From Candidatus Helarchaeota archaeon (GTDB lineage Archaea > Asgardarchaeota > Lokiarchaeia > Helarchaeales > HEL-GB-A): a stretch of 10,673 nucleotides of DNA. The position numbers and the translations under genes were made by a program. This document shows, in pieces, positions 1-5,845 of the stretch (position 1 is the stretch's first letter; the number at the start of each line of letters is the position of its first letter). Where the stretch lies: assembly GCA_013375405.1 (NCBI GenBank), contig JABXJU010000150.1, positions 1 to 10,673 of the forward strand, given 5' to 3'. The notes below the pieces were generated by a model, which worked only from the letters and a program-made list of their open reading frames with translations, was not told the origin of the DNA and did not search any database.

Positions 1-276
1 TACTACGGGAGTGATTTTCTAGATCGCTTTAATGAATCGGTTAATGGTCAAGATTCCACCAACTCTTTTCAAATCTCGTACGAACCACAATTGGGTTTCA
101 TGTTTACGTTCGGTTCCATGGATCCTTTTTATTATGATATTTTCATGAGTATGAATTCAATCACGGGGATAATTCACGTAACGCTTTTGCTAGTGGGGAA
201 CTGTTTGGTTGCATATTATGGGTGGAAAAAAATCAAATCTAGAGTGTTAGAAAATTATTCTCACATGGAGAAATAG
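1..276 (+). CDS. C-terminal part of an unrecognised membrane protein (5' end outside window)
   Basis: Frame 1 is open from the first base to a TAG at 274-276, so this is the 3' end of a longer gene and the internal ATG at 91 need not be a start. The visible 91 residues have a polar stretch with sequon-like Asn-Glu-Ser, an aromatic-rich segment, then one hydrophobic helix (about residues 53-74, ITGIIHVTLLLVGNC onward) followed by a basic tail (GWKKIKSRVL). This suggests an extracellular or membrane domain anchored by a last helix with its C-terminus in the cytoplasm (positive-inside rule). No family could be recognised. The next gene starts 118 bp downstream, so co-transcription is uncertain. 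Confidence 0.7.
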   Translation, partial: YYGSDFLDRFNESVNGQDSTNSFQISYEPQLGFMFTFGSMDPFYYDIFMSMNSITGIIHVTLLLVGNCLVAYYGWKKIKSRVLENYSHMEK

Positions 277-394
277 AGTAAAGTCTCTCGTCCTACACTT
301 TATAATCCGTAACTTGTCTCTAATTGTTTTATGATAGTAAGTTGTTATGGAAAAATCGAATCAATTAAATGTCTAGAATTTATAGTATTACAGA

Positions 395-805
395 ATGGAT
401 ACTTGTCTTTTATGTGCGAAATGTTGTGAGCAAACTGAAATGCTCCTTGCGAATGAAGATGTAGAACGCATAAAGACACAACTTAATAAGCCAAGACAGG
501 ACTTTTCCTATCTAAGGGACGGTTATATTTTTTTGAAGAATAAGGATAATTATTGTGTATTTTTGGATTCGCAAACAAAGAGATGTTCAATTTATGAAAT
601 TCGTCCAAAAGGGTGTCAATTTTATCCTATTATTTACGATCCCCTGTTAAAAAACTGTGTGATTGATAGAGATTGTACAAATAAAGAAAATGTTCCAAAG
701 AATATAATGGAAATAACCTGTCCTGCTATAGGCGAATTTATTCTCTTATTGGAAAGAGAACGGAATAATCGTCTTCATATAAAATCGCAGCAGAAAAGGA
801 AATAA
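395..805 (+). CDS. YkgJ-type CxxCxxCC zinc/iron-chelating protein
   Basis: A 136-residue soluble protein. The N-terminus holds the family's CxxCxxCC signature exactly (C4, C7, C10, C11), followed by C54, C64 and the typical Y-E-I-R-P-x-x-C segment (Y67, R70, P71, C74), then C88, C94 and C109. This fits the YkgJ/UPF0153 family, in which clustered cysteines are thought to bind zinc or an iron-sulfur centre; the cellular role is not established. Length is normal for the family. The ATG at 395 is the first one before the signature cysteines, and there is no clear Shine-Dalgarno sequence. The stop is one base before the next ATG, so the downstream DUF2085 gene is very probably co-transcribed and translationally coupled. 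Family assignment is firm; metal identity is unknown. Confidence 0.85.
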   Translation: MDTCLLCAKCCEQTEMLLANEDVERIKTQLNKPRQDFSYLRDGYIFLKNKDNYCVFLDSQTKRCSIYEIRPKGCQFYPIIYDPLLKNCVIDRDCTNKENVPKNIMEITCPAIGEFILLLERERNNRLHIKSQQKRK

Positions 806-806
806 A

Positions 807-1274
807 ATGAAAGTGAAGGATTTTTTCTTTTTATTGTTAGCGCATCATCCAAGAGATGATCTGTCTCATACGGTACGAGTTCCAATTGGAAAGAGGGAAA
901 TCTATTTATGTGCGCGCTGCACAGCTCTGTATTCATCGCTAGCAATTGCCCTGATATTATTTACTTATGTTATTGATCTGGTTCTGCTTCCTTTTTGGGT
1001 AACTCTTATTGTAGCTTTAGCTTTTGGTATTCCGATTATTTTAAGTTGGGGCAAACAAACGATCACTGGGCGAGACAATTCGAATAGAACACGGATTTCA
1101 ACAGGTATTGGAGGAGGTATTGGGCTTGCAATGCTTTTTTATTTACCTACCCCTCTTCGTGAATTCTTTATTTTTGGGATTTTTAGCGTAGTTTTCGCAA
1201 TTTTATATTTCGGGAAAATTAGGAGATATAAGAAGAGTTCTTTAGAAGTCCAACAATCTAATCTTCAGACTTGA
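807..1274 (+). CDS. DUF2085-type polytopic membrane protein
   Basis: A 155-residue protein. The N-terminal part has H13-H14-P and an L-C-A-R-C-T motif (C35, C38), then hydrophobic segments at about 44-61, 63-81, 100-113 and 117-136. Between them lies a polar stretch with R89, D90, N91, R94 and T-G-x-G-G-G. The histidine plus CxxC at the N-terminus followed by helices and the R/G-rich loop is the pattern of DUF2085 membrane proteins, whose function is unknown. The His and Cys residues could bind a metal, which would make sense of pairing with a CxxCxxCC protein one base upstream; that link is inference. The start ATG follows an AAGGAAAT stretch that may serve as ribosome binding site. Its 3' end overlaps the convergent ATPase gene by 10 bp. 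Confidence 0.78.
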   Translation: MKVKDFFFLLLAHHPRDDLSHTVRVPIGKREIYLCARCTALYSSLAIALILFTYVIDLVLLPFWVTLIVALAFGIPIILSWGKQTITGRDNSNRTRISTGIGGGIGLAMLFYLPTPLREFFIFGIFSVVFAILYFGKIRRYKKSSLEVQQSNLQT

Positions 1275-3157
1275 TCTACTCTGATAATTTTATGACACTT
1301 CGAGCAAATCGCATTAAATCCTTGATTCAGTAATTTCAGGTTATCGGCCGTTAAGTCATTTTGACAAAAGGGGCATTTTGGTGCTGCTTTAGAGGGAGCT
1401 TCTGTAAGTTCAGATATAGAAGCCACTTCTTCAGCGGTAGGTTCAGGGGCTTCGAGACTAATGGTGGGAAATACGGCGCGTGCAATTTCGCGCCCTTTCA
1501 ACGAGGGGTTCTTTTTTGCGCCCTTTATGAGGGATTCGGCCTCAGATTGCACCAATTCAACAATAGTAAGTGAATCACTCGCAGATTCAATGATGGATGT
1601 GTATTTTTTCCCAGCCGTTCCCTTTGGCACGATGAGAATGCTTTTATCAATGGCTCCCGTTGTTATTGCATCTATTACTCGATTTGCGGCATAATAGGCG
1701 GCTACGCCCCCACTCCGATCGAATGTTTTCACGCTAGGAACTTCTATACCGTATTTTTGATTGGAATCTTTTTCCTCAATAATACCCGCGAGTTTCTTTG
1801 ATTTTCCACCCTTCCCCTTAAATTCAAAAGCTAAATTAATTTCAAGTGGTTTATTTTGTTGGCGGGCGAGTGTTGAGATGGAATCGATGGCGGCTCCTGC
1901 CACGGAGCTTGGGTTCACATTAATGACGTATTCTTCGGATCCAATGGTCATCTGAACAGAACTTTTAACCGGTTTTATCTCTTCTAATATAGAGAGTGCT
2001 CTAGTAACCGAAGGAGTTATTTCAGGAAAGGCAAGTTTCGGTAATCCTTCGCCATAAAGCACCATATCCATGTAATCTCTAATTATTTTGATGGATTCCC
2101 TTGGATTTCCGTTTGATTTCCTATGAACATCTGCGAAAATCTTTTCTGTTAAGGGGAATAATGGATCTGCAGGAAGCGGGACATTTTTCTCGTTTTCCCA
2201 AAAATTTTGCATTGCTGAAATATAAAATTCTTCAATATCTTGGATTTCGAATGGTTTCAAATGAGCTTCCTTTTCCATTCGAGATTTCAGTGCAGGGTCT
2301 GCAAGGTCATTCAAAATGCGGTTCCAAACCTCTTCTAGACATGCTGTAATAATGAGGATATTTGGAAGTTCGTTATATAATCGTTTTATAGTTTCCAATA
2401 GGCGTATTTCTGCTTCGGGACCAAAAGTTCTGAATGGAATCTCTAATTCATCGAAGTATAATATGATGACTTTATTCAAGTTTTGCGCGAATATTTTAAG
2501 GGTGGCAAGGCAAACGTCATCAGCCTCAAGTACCGAATTTAATTTCAACTTTTCTAATTCTTCTTCCGTAAAATTTTCTCCTAACAACCAACGTTCTGCA
2601 GCGGCTTTTAGACTTTGGTCCTTGGCCATGGCATAAATGATAAGTGCACGAACCACATCAACGGCAACCCCTGGATAGTATTTAACTGCGTGATTAATGA
2701 CCTCTTTTATGGATGGACCGAATAATTTGCCCTTTTTCCCATAAGTTTCGATAATTTGGGAGCTAACCCTATCAAGTAGTTCATTCACTTCGTCAGCCAG
2801 ACAAGTATATATGTGTAATAAAGAACGAACAGGTGTGGGTGGCGAAGGTACATATACGCAAACCCAGTTACCCTCCTCAATTTCTTCTAAATCCTTTAAA
2901 GCCCAATAGAAATGCGTTTTGCCGGTGCCAGCTATGCCAACAATTGGAACAAGCCGCGGAGTGCCATCTGCGATTGTGGATCGTAGAGCTCTCCTAACCA
3001 ATCGCTCTACTTCCGCTCTTGGCGACTTAATGTCGATGGTATCTCGGACATCGCCTCTTGAAACGAATCGATCGAACGGAGTTCCTTCTTTAAGAATTTC
3101 TGTATACATTTCAATTTCGTCGTCCATCATTGTAATTTTCTTTTTTTCCTCAGCCAA
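1265..3157 (-). CDS. AAA-type P-loop ATPase with C-terminal zinc ribbon and possible nuclease-fold domain
   Basis: A 630-residue protein. The ATPase core (about 45-370) has a Walker A GIAGTGKT at 74-81, Walker B IILYFDELE at 231-239 (D236, E237), a sensor-1-like strand ILIITAC at 267-273 and a sensor-2-like GNPRE at 350-354. This layout recalls Orc1/Cdc6 and archaeal STAND-like ATPases, but no closer family is recognised. Residues about 400-545 appear as helix, three strands, helix, strand, helix, strand, the order seen in PD-(D/E)XK nuclease folds, yet no clean catalytic D...ExK set is visible. The C-terminus has a zinc ribbon (C595, C598, C618, C621). DNA or RNA metabolism is the likely field. 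The called start is TTG at 3157 with GAGG nine bases upstream; two ATGs at 3130 and 3127 are alternatives. The next in-frame stop upstream is at 3179-3181. Confidence 0.8.
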   Translation of the reverse strand: MAEEKKKITMMDDEIEMYTEILKEGTPFDRFVSRGDVRDTIDIKSPRAEVERLVRRALRSTIADGTPRLVPIVGIAGTGKTHFYWALKDLEEIEEGNWVCVYVPSPPTPVRSLLHIYTCLADEVNELLDRVSSQIIETYGKKGKLFGPSIKEVINHAVKYYPGVAVDVVRALIIYAMAKDQSLKAAAERWLLGENFTEEELEKLKLNSVLEADDVCLATLKIFAQNLNKVIILYFDELEIPFRTFGPEAEIRLLETIKRLYNELPNILIITACLEEVWNRILNDLADPALKSRMEKEAHLKPFEIQDIEEFYISAMQNFWENEKNVPLPADPLFPLTEKIFADVHRKSNGNPRESIKIIRDYMDMVLYGEGLPKLAFPEITPSVTRALSILEEIKPVKSSVQMTIGSEEYVINVNPSSVAGAAIDSISTLARQQNKPLEINLAFEFKGKGGKSKKLAGIIEEKDSNQKYGIEVPSVKTFDRSGGVAAYYAANRVIDAITTGAIDKSILIVPKGTAGKKYTSIIESASDSLTIVELVQSEAESLIKGAKKNPSLKGREIARAVFPTISLEAPEPTAEEVASISELTEAPSKAAPKCPFCQNDLTADNLKLLNQGFNAICSKCHKIIRVDQV

Positions 3158-3261
3158 TGCAATTCGCCTCGTAACACTCTAATCCTGAGTAATCTCTCAT
3201 TAAAAGCTGTAAATTTCATACTTACAAAATTCATTCTACTTTAAAAATATTAGTTTTATAA

Positions 3262-3279
3262 TTTGAAAACTTTGAAAAC
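3262..3279. repeat. Perfect tandem duplication of TTTGAAAAC
   Basis: Two adjacent identical 9-mers at 3262-3270 and 3271-3279, upstream of the ATPase promoter region on the minus strand. Two copies of an AT-rich 9-mer may be chance or may be paired binding half-sites. Nothing else supports a function. Confidence 0.5.
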
Positions 3280-3320
3280 GAAGATGAAAAATAGAAATCT
3301 GTGATTTAACCTCTAATACA

Positions 3321-3349
3321 AGGAGGATTATCCATGTGAAATGGATAAT
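3321..3349 (+). promoter_or_regulatory. AGGAGG followed by a perfect 9-bp hairpin, possible leader element
   Basis: AGGAGG at 3321-3326 is the strongest plus-strand Shine-Dalgarno-like sequence noted in the window, but no long ORF follows. Seven bases later is ATG TGA (a start directly followed by a stop), and a GTG at 3336 would open a 12-codon frame ending in TGA at 3372-3374. The same bases form a perfect inverted repeat: ATTATCCAT at 3327-3335 and ATGGATAAT at 3341-3349 around a 5-base loop. It could be a structured leader, a DNA operator or chance. Whether it is transcribed is unknown, since the nearest TATA-like element for the downstream gene lies after it. Confidence 0.3.
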
Positions 3350-3430
3350 AGACAAAATTATTATCTTATACTGACAAATTTTCTGAATTATATTTACTCA
3401 TGCAGATTAGATAATGAGTTTTTATTCACG

Positions 3431-3442
3431 GATAAATTTATC
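3431..3442. promoter_or_regulatory. 12-bp perfect palindrome GATAAATTTATC, possible operator
   Basis: A self-complementary 12-mer that ends about 15 bp before the TATA-like run of the 115-residue protein gene. A dimeric regulator binding here could act on that promoter. AT-rich palindromes occur by chance, so this is a weak call. Confidence 0.3.
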
Positions 3443-3457
3443 AATATAGATCACCGA

Positions 3458-3467
3458 ATATAATATA
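3458..3467 (+). promoter_or_regulatory. Possible TATA box for the 115-residue protein gene
   Basis: An AT run, ATATAATATA, about 31-40 bp upstream of the ATG at 3499. With the usual archaeal spacing of about 25 bp, transcription would begin near 3490, giving a very short leader. The second AT run at 3472-3480 is too close to the start to be the TATA box of this gene. Confidence 0.35.
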
Positions 3468-3498
3468 TCGCTTTATAATACGATATGGGGATGATTGA

Positions 3499-3846
3499 AT
3501 GAGTAAGAATGATGAGAAAAAAGAGAAGACTGGGTTAATCCAACTAGAAACTTTGAAAGATTTTGTGCATTTAATTGTACATACCCCTTTTCAAATTGTG
3601 AATCACATAGATCTTGCAAATAAACATTATTATTTTATTGTAATTGGAGGGCTTCCTGGATTTTCACGTTTAATTTATTTTTATAGCCAAGATACTGAAA
3701 TAAAAGAAAATTTCATTATTTACAATAACCTCCAGGATACTATAAACTTTGGTGACAAATTGGAAACGCGTGGTGGTATAACATATCTACCCATTATCCA
3801 CATTAAAAAACAAAATATTATTAAACCCGAGGAATTTACGTTTTAA
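3499..3846 (+). CDS. Unrecognised 115-residue alpha/beta protein
   Basis: A small soluble protein with a charged N-terminus (MSKNDEKKEK) and then alternating strand-like segments: FVHLIVHTPF (about 22-31), HYYFIVIGG (43-51), RLIYFYSQ (57-64), ENFIIYNN (70-77), and ITYLPIIHIK (94-103) near the end. There are no cysteines, no transmembrane segment and no signal peptide. The short beta-rich layout might form a small ligand-binding or protein-binding fold, but no family is recognised and no function is proposed. The ATG at 3499 is preceded by GGGGATGATTGA, giving a weak ribosome binding site. A 96-bp gap with its own TATA-like element separates it from the aldolase gene, so they are probably separate units. 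It is likely a lineage-specific archaeal protein. Confidence 0.65.
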   Translation: MSKNDEKKEKTGLIQLETLKDFVHLIVHTPFQIVNHIDLANKHYYFIVIGGLPGFSRLIYFYSQDTEIKENFIIYNNLQDTINFGDKLETRGGITYLPIIHIKKQNIIKPEEFTF

Positions 3847-3879
3847 TCTTTTGTACCACGGAATTAGAGTTGGAAGTAG

Positions 3880-3889
3880 TTTTTATACT
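3880..3889 (+). promoter_or_regulatory. Possible TATA box for ADTH synthase
   Basis: TTTTTATACT lies about 54-63 bp upstream of the ATG at 3943, which would place the transcription start near 3910 and leave a leader of about 30 bases. The assignment rests on sequence resemblance and spacing only. Confidence 0.3.
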
Positions 3890-3942
3890 GGGATAATACT
3901 TAATTTATTAAAGAATTTTGAATTTAACTGAATGGGATTTAA

Positions 3943-4758
3943 ATGAGCTTAATAGGTAAAGCAATACGACTTGAACGCATAATAAATAGGGAAACAAAGC
4001 GCACGATTATTGTACCAATGGACCATGGGATGAGTGTTGGTCCAATAAAAGGGTTAGAGGATATGGGAGGGTCGGATACCATGAAATCTATGGTAGATCA
4101 GGTGGCTGAAGGTGGAGCGGATGCTGTCTTAGGGCATCTTGGACTTCCTATATATGGCCACAGGAAGTCGGGTAAAGACGTAGGGCTTATTATCCATTTA
4201 TCGGCAAGTACTTCTCTTGGACCATCACCCAATAGTAAAATTCTGGTTACAACTGTTGAGGAAGCCATTAAAATAGGTGCTGACGCGTGTTCTATCCACA
4301 TAAATATTGGGGACGAAAATGAGGCGGAAATGCTTCGCACACTTGGAACTGTATCTCGCAATTGCAGAGAGTGGGGATTTCCATTATTGGCTATGATGTA
4401 TCCACGAGGGAAAAAAATAGAGGACGAGCATAATGTTGAGCACGTCAAAATCGTCGCCCGTGTTGCTGCAGAGCTGGGGGTGGATATAGTTAAAACAAAT
4501 TACACTGGTTCCATTGAAACTTTCAAGGAAGTCACGAAAGGTTGTGGAGCACCAGTTATAATTGCAGGAGGCCCAAAAAAGGAGACAACGGAAGAACTTC
4601 TGCAGACAATAAAGGATTCACTTGAGGCAGGTGGGGTAGGAGTTGCCATTGGGCGAAATATTTTTCAAGCAGAAAACCCTACGAAAGTAGTTCGTGCGAT
4701 TTATCGTGTTGTTCATGAAAATTGGGGTGTTTCTGAAGCCCTTAAAGAACTAAAATAG
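3943..4758 (+). CDS. aroA': 2-amino-3,7-dideoxy-D-threo-hept-6-ulosonate (ADTH) synthase
   Basis: A 271-residue class I aldolase of the DhnA/FbaB fold. In archaea without DAHP synthase this enzyme joins a 6-deoxy-5-ketofructose phosphate with L-aspartate semialdehyde to give ADTH, the precursor of 3-dehydroquinate, and so starts aromatic amino acid synthesis in the cytoplasm. Visible landmarks match the Methanocaldococcus MJ0400 type: IVPMDHG (D27), SIHINIG (117-123), MMYPRG (Y153), the Schiff-base lysine in DIVKTNYTG (K184), VIIAGGPKK (205-213) and [10 protein letters not shown] (233-242) for phosphate binding, with a C-terminal VHENW...EALKEL. Length is normal. The partner 3-dehydroquinate synthase II gene is not in this window. 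A fructose-bisphosphate aldolase role is the main alternative, but the overall match favours ADTH synthase. The start is the first ATG, after a weak TGGGAT. Confidence 0.88.
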   Translation: MSLIGKAIRLERIINRETKRTIIVPMDHGMSVGPIKGLEDMGGSDTMKSMVDQVAEGGADAVLGHLGLPIYGHRKSGKDVGLIIHLSASTSLGPSPNSKILVTTVEEAIKIGADACSIHINIGDENEAEMLRTLGTVSRNCREWGFPLLAMMYPRGKKIEDEHNVEHVKIVARVAAELGVDIVKTNYTGSIETFKEVTKGCGAPVIIAGGPKKETTEELLQTIKDSLEAGGVGVAIGRNIFQAENPTKVVRAIYRVVHENWGVSEALKELK

Positions 4759-4788
4759 AGTTACTTAATAACTTTCTCCAAAACCTCA

Positions 4789-4812
4789 TTTTCCTTATTC
4801 ATTTTTAATTTA
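4789..4812 (+). terminator. T-rich tract after ADTH synthase
   Basis: Runs of T (TTTT, TT, TTTTT, TTT) within 24 bases begin about 30 bp past the ADTH synthase stop, as in archaeal intrinsic termination sites, which need oligo-T but no hairpin. The base composition is AT-rich overall, so the call is modest. Confidence 0.35.
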
Positions 4813-4919
4813 TTGATTCTAATTTTCCATAGTATGTATTTTAATACTGTGAAGATAAGAGTTTAAAAAAAATTGAAGATGTCAAACGGTTAAAGAAAGA
4901 AATCAAGAGGCGTGAGAAA

Positions 4920-5834
4920 ATGGCTAGAGAATCTCGATTTAAAATAGTTCTCGCAGGATTAGCAAATTCTGGAAAAACCTCAATTCTCTTATCCTTAAAA
5001 AGAGAATACCATGGCGAGATTTTACCCACCAAAGGTATAGAACGCAGTGAAATGAAAGTCTTGGGACATAAACTAGTTGAATGGGATTTGGGAGGCCAAG
5101 TATTTCTCCGACAAAATTATTTAAAACGAAAAGAAGCCTTCTATGATACGAATCTTTTATATTACGTCATTGATATTAATGATTCTCAGAATTATGATGA
5201 GGCATTAAATTACTTTAGTGATATCCTTGAGATTATTCGGGAGGTCAAACAAACCCCCAAAATTGTTGTTTGTTTACATAAAATTGATTTACATCTCTCT
5301 CCAGAAATGAATAAAACACTTCGAGACCAATTTGTAACTATTGGTGAAGGCTTTGATATTAAATTTTTTGCCACGACCATTTTTAATACGTACAGTCTTA
5401 TCAATGCTTTTTCGTACGGGTTAAGACTTCTATCTAGCCAAACCACAGATTTATTGGATCAATTAAAAGCATTTGCAGCGGAAACTAAATCTGAGGCAAT
5501 CATTCTATTAGAAAGCAATGGGTTTATTATTAGTGAATACTATGCGTCTGAATCGGATAAACTCGCTGAATTGACCCAAGAACTTTCCCAAAGTCTGATA
5601 ATACCTTTTATCACCACTAAATATAGTGAAAAAATTGCAGATATCCTTAATCGCATAATCGTTGAACTTCATCCCGGCTATTTGATCTACGAACCTATTG
5701 AAATTTCTGATTTCAAGATGAGTGTAATTCGTTTCACGATTAGTCCAGAGCACGCCATCGAGAAATTCATCTTACAACCCATTGTGGACTCCTCGGAAAA
5801 AATGAAGGAAATTATAAAATATTTCTTTCTTTAA
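4920..5834 (+). CDS. Gtr1/Rag-like small GTPase with C-terminal roadblock/longin-like region
   Basis: A 304-residue protein. The GTPase domain (about 6-172) has G1 GLANSGKTS (13-21), a G2 threonine in PTKGIERSE (T37), G3 DLGGQ (56-60, with Q60 as the likely catalytic glutamine), G4 HKID (120-123) and G5-like ATT (151-153). G4 is HKxD rather than NKxD, as in RagA/Gtr1. The segment around SSQTTDLLDQLKAFA and SEAIILLESNGFIISEYY (191-208) lines up with the post-GTPase part of RagA, where the chain continues into a roadblock fold. The PTxG switch is Arf-like, so it could be placed between Arf and Rag families. Eukaryotic Rags act as heterodimers on lysosomes in TORC1 signalling; the archaeal role is unknown. 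There is no lipid-anchor motif or membrane helix. An in-frame TAA lies 11 codons before the ATG; a GTG at 4911 is possible. Confidence 0.85.
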   Translation: MARESRFKIVLAGLANSGKTSILLSLKREYHGEILPTKGIERSEMKVLGHKLVEWDLGGQVFLRQNYLKRKEAFYDTNLLYYVIDINDSQNYDEALNYFSDILEIIREVKQTPKIVVCLHKIDLHLSPEMNKTLRDQFVTIGEGFDIKFFATTIFNTYSLINAFSYGLRLLSSQTTDLLDQLKAFAAETKSEAIILLESNGFIISEYYASESDKLAELTQELSQSLIIPFITTKYSEKIADILNRIIVELHPGYLIYEPIEISDFKMSVIRFTISPEHAIEKFILQPIVDSSEKMKEIIKYFFL

Positions 5835-5845
5835 CTCAATAAAAC

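Larger units (their letters stand above)
3158..3498. other. 341-bp divergent intergenic region
   Basis: This AT-rich stretch separates the divergent ATPase and 115-residue protein genes and should hold both promoters. It contains a 9-bp tandem repeat (3262-3279), a strong AGGAGG next to a perfect hairpin (3321-3349), a 12-bp palindrome (3431-3442) and a TATA-like AT run (3458-3467), each listed separately. For the ATPase, a minus-strand TATA-like ATTATAAAA lies near 3255-3263. No tRNA-like cloverleaf or long ORF was seen. Confidence 0.6.

Noticed and set aside
2316..2636. Open frames on the plus strand opposite the ATPase
   Set aside because: They lie across the Walker B region of a well-supported gene and encode low-complexity Ser/Asn-rich sequence typical of shadow frames.
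3158..3498. tRNA or other structured RNA gene in the longest gap
   Set aside because: No cloverleaf, T-loop GTTCGA-type sequence or GC-rich stem was seen in this very AT-rich stretch.
3943..4758. Fructose-bisphosphate aldolase (class I FbaB) as the name
   Set aside because: The [15 protein letters not shown] and VHENW landmarks and the N-terminal RLERI...IVPMDHG resemble the ADTH synthase type more closely; the aldolase role stays as an alternative.
4920..5834. Plain Arf family GTPase
   Set aside because: The HKID G4 motif and the long C-terminal region with the RagA-like SEAIILLE segment do not fit an Arf, which would end near residue 180.
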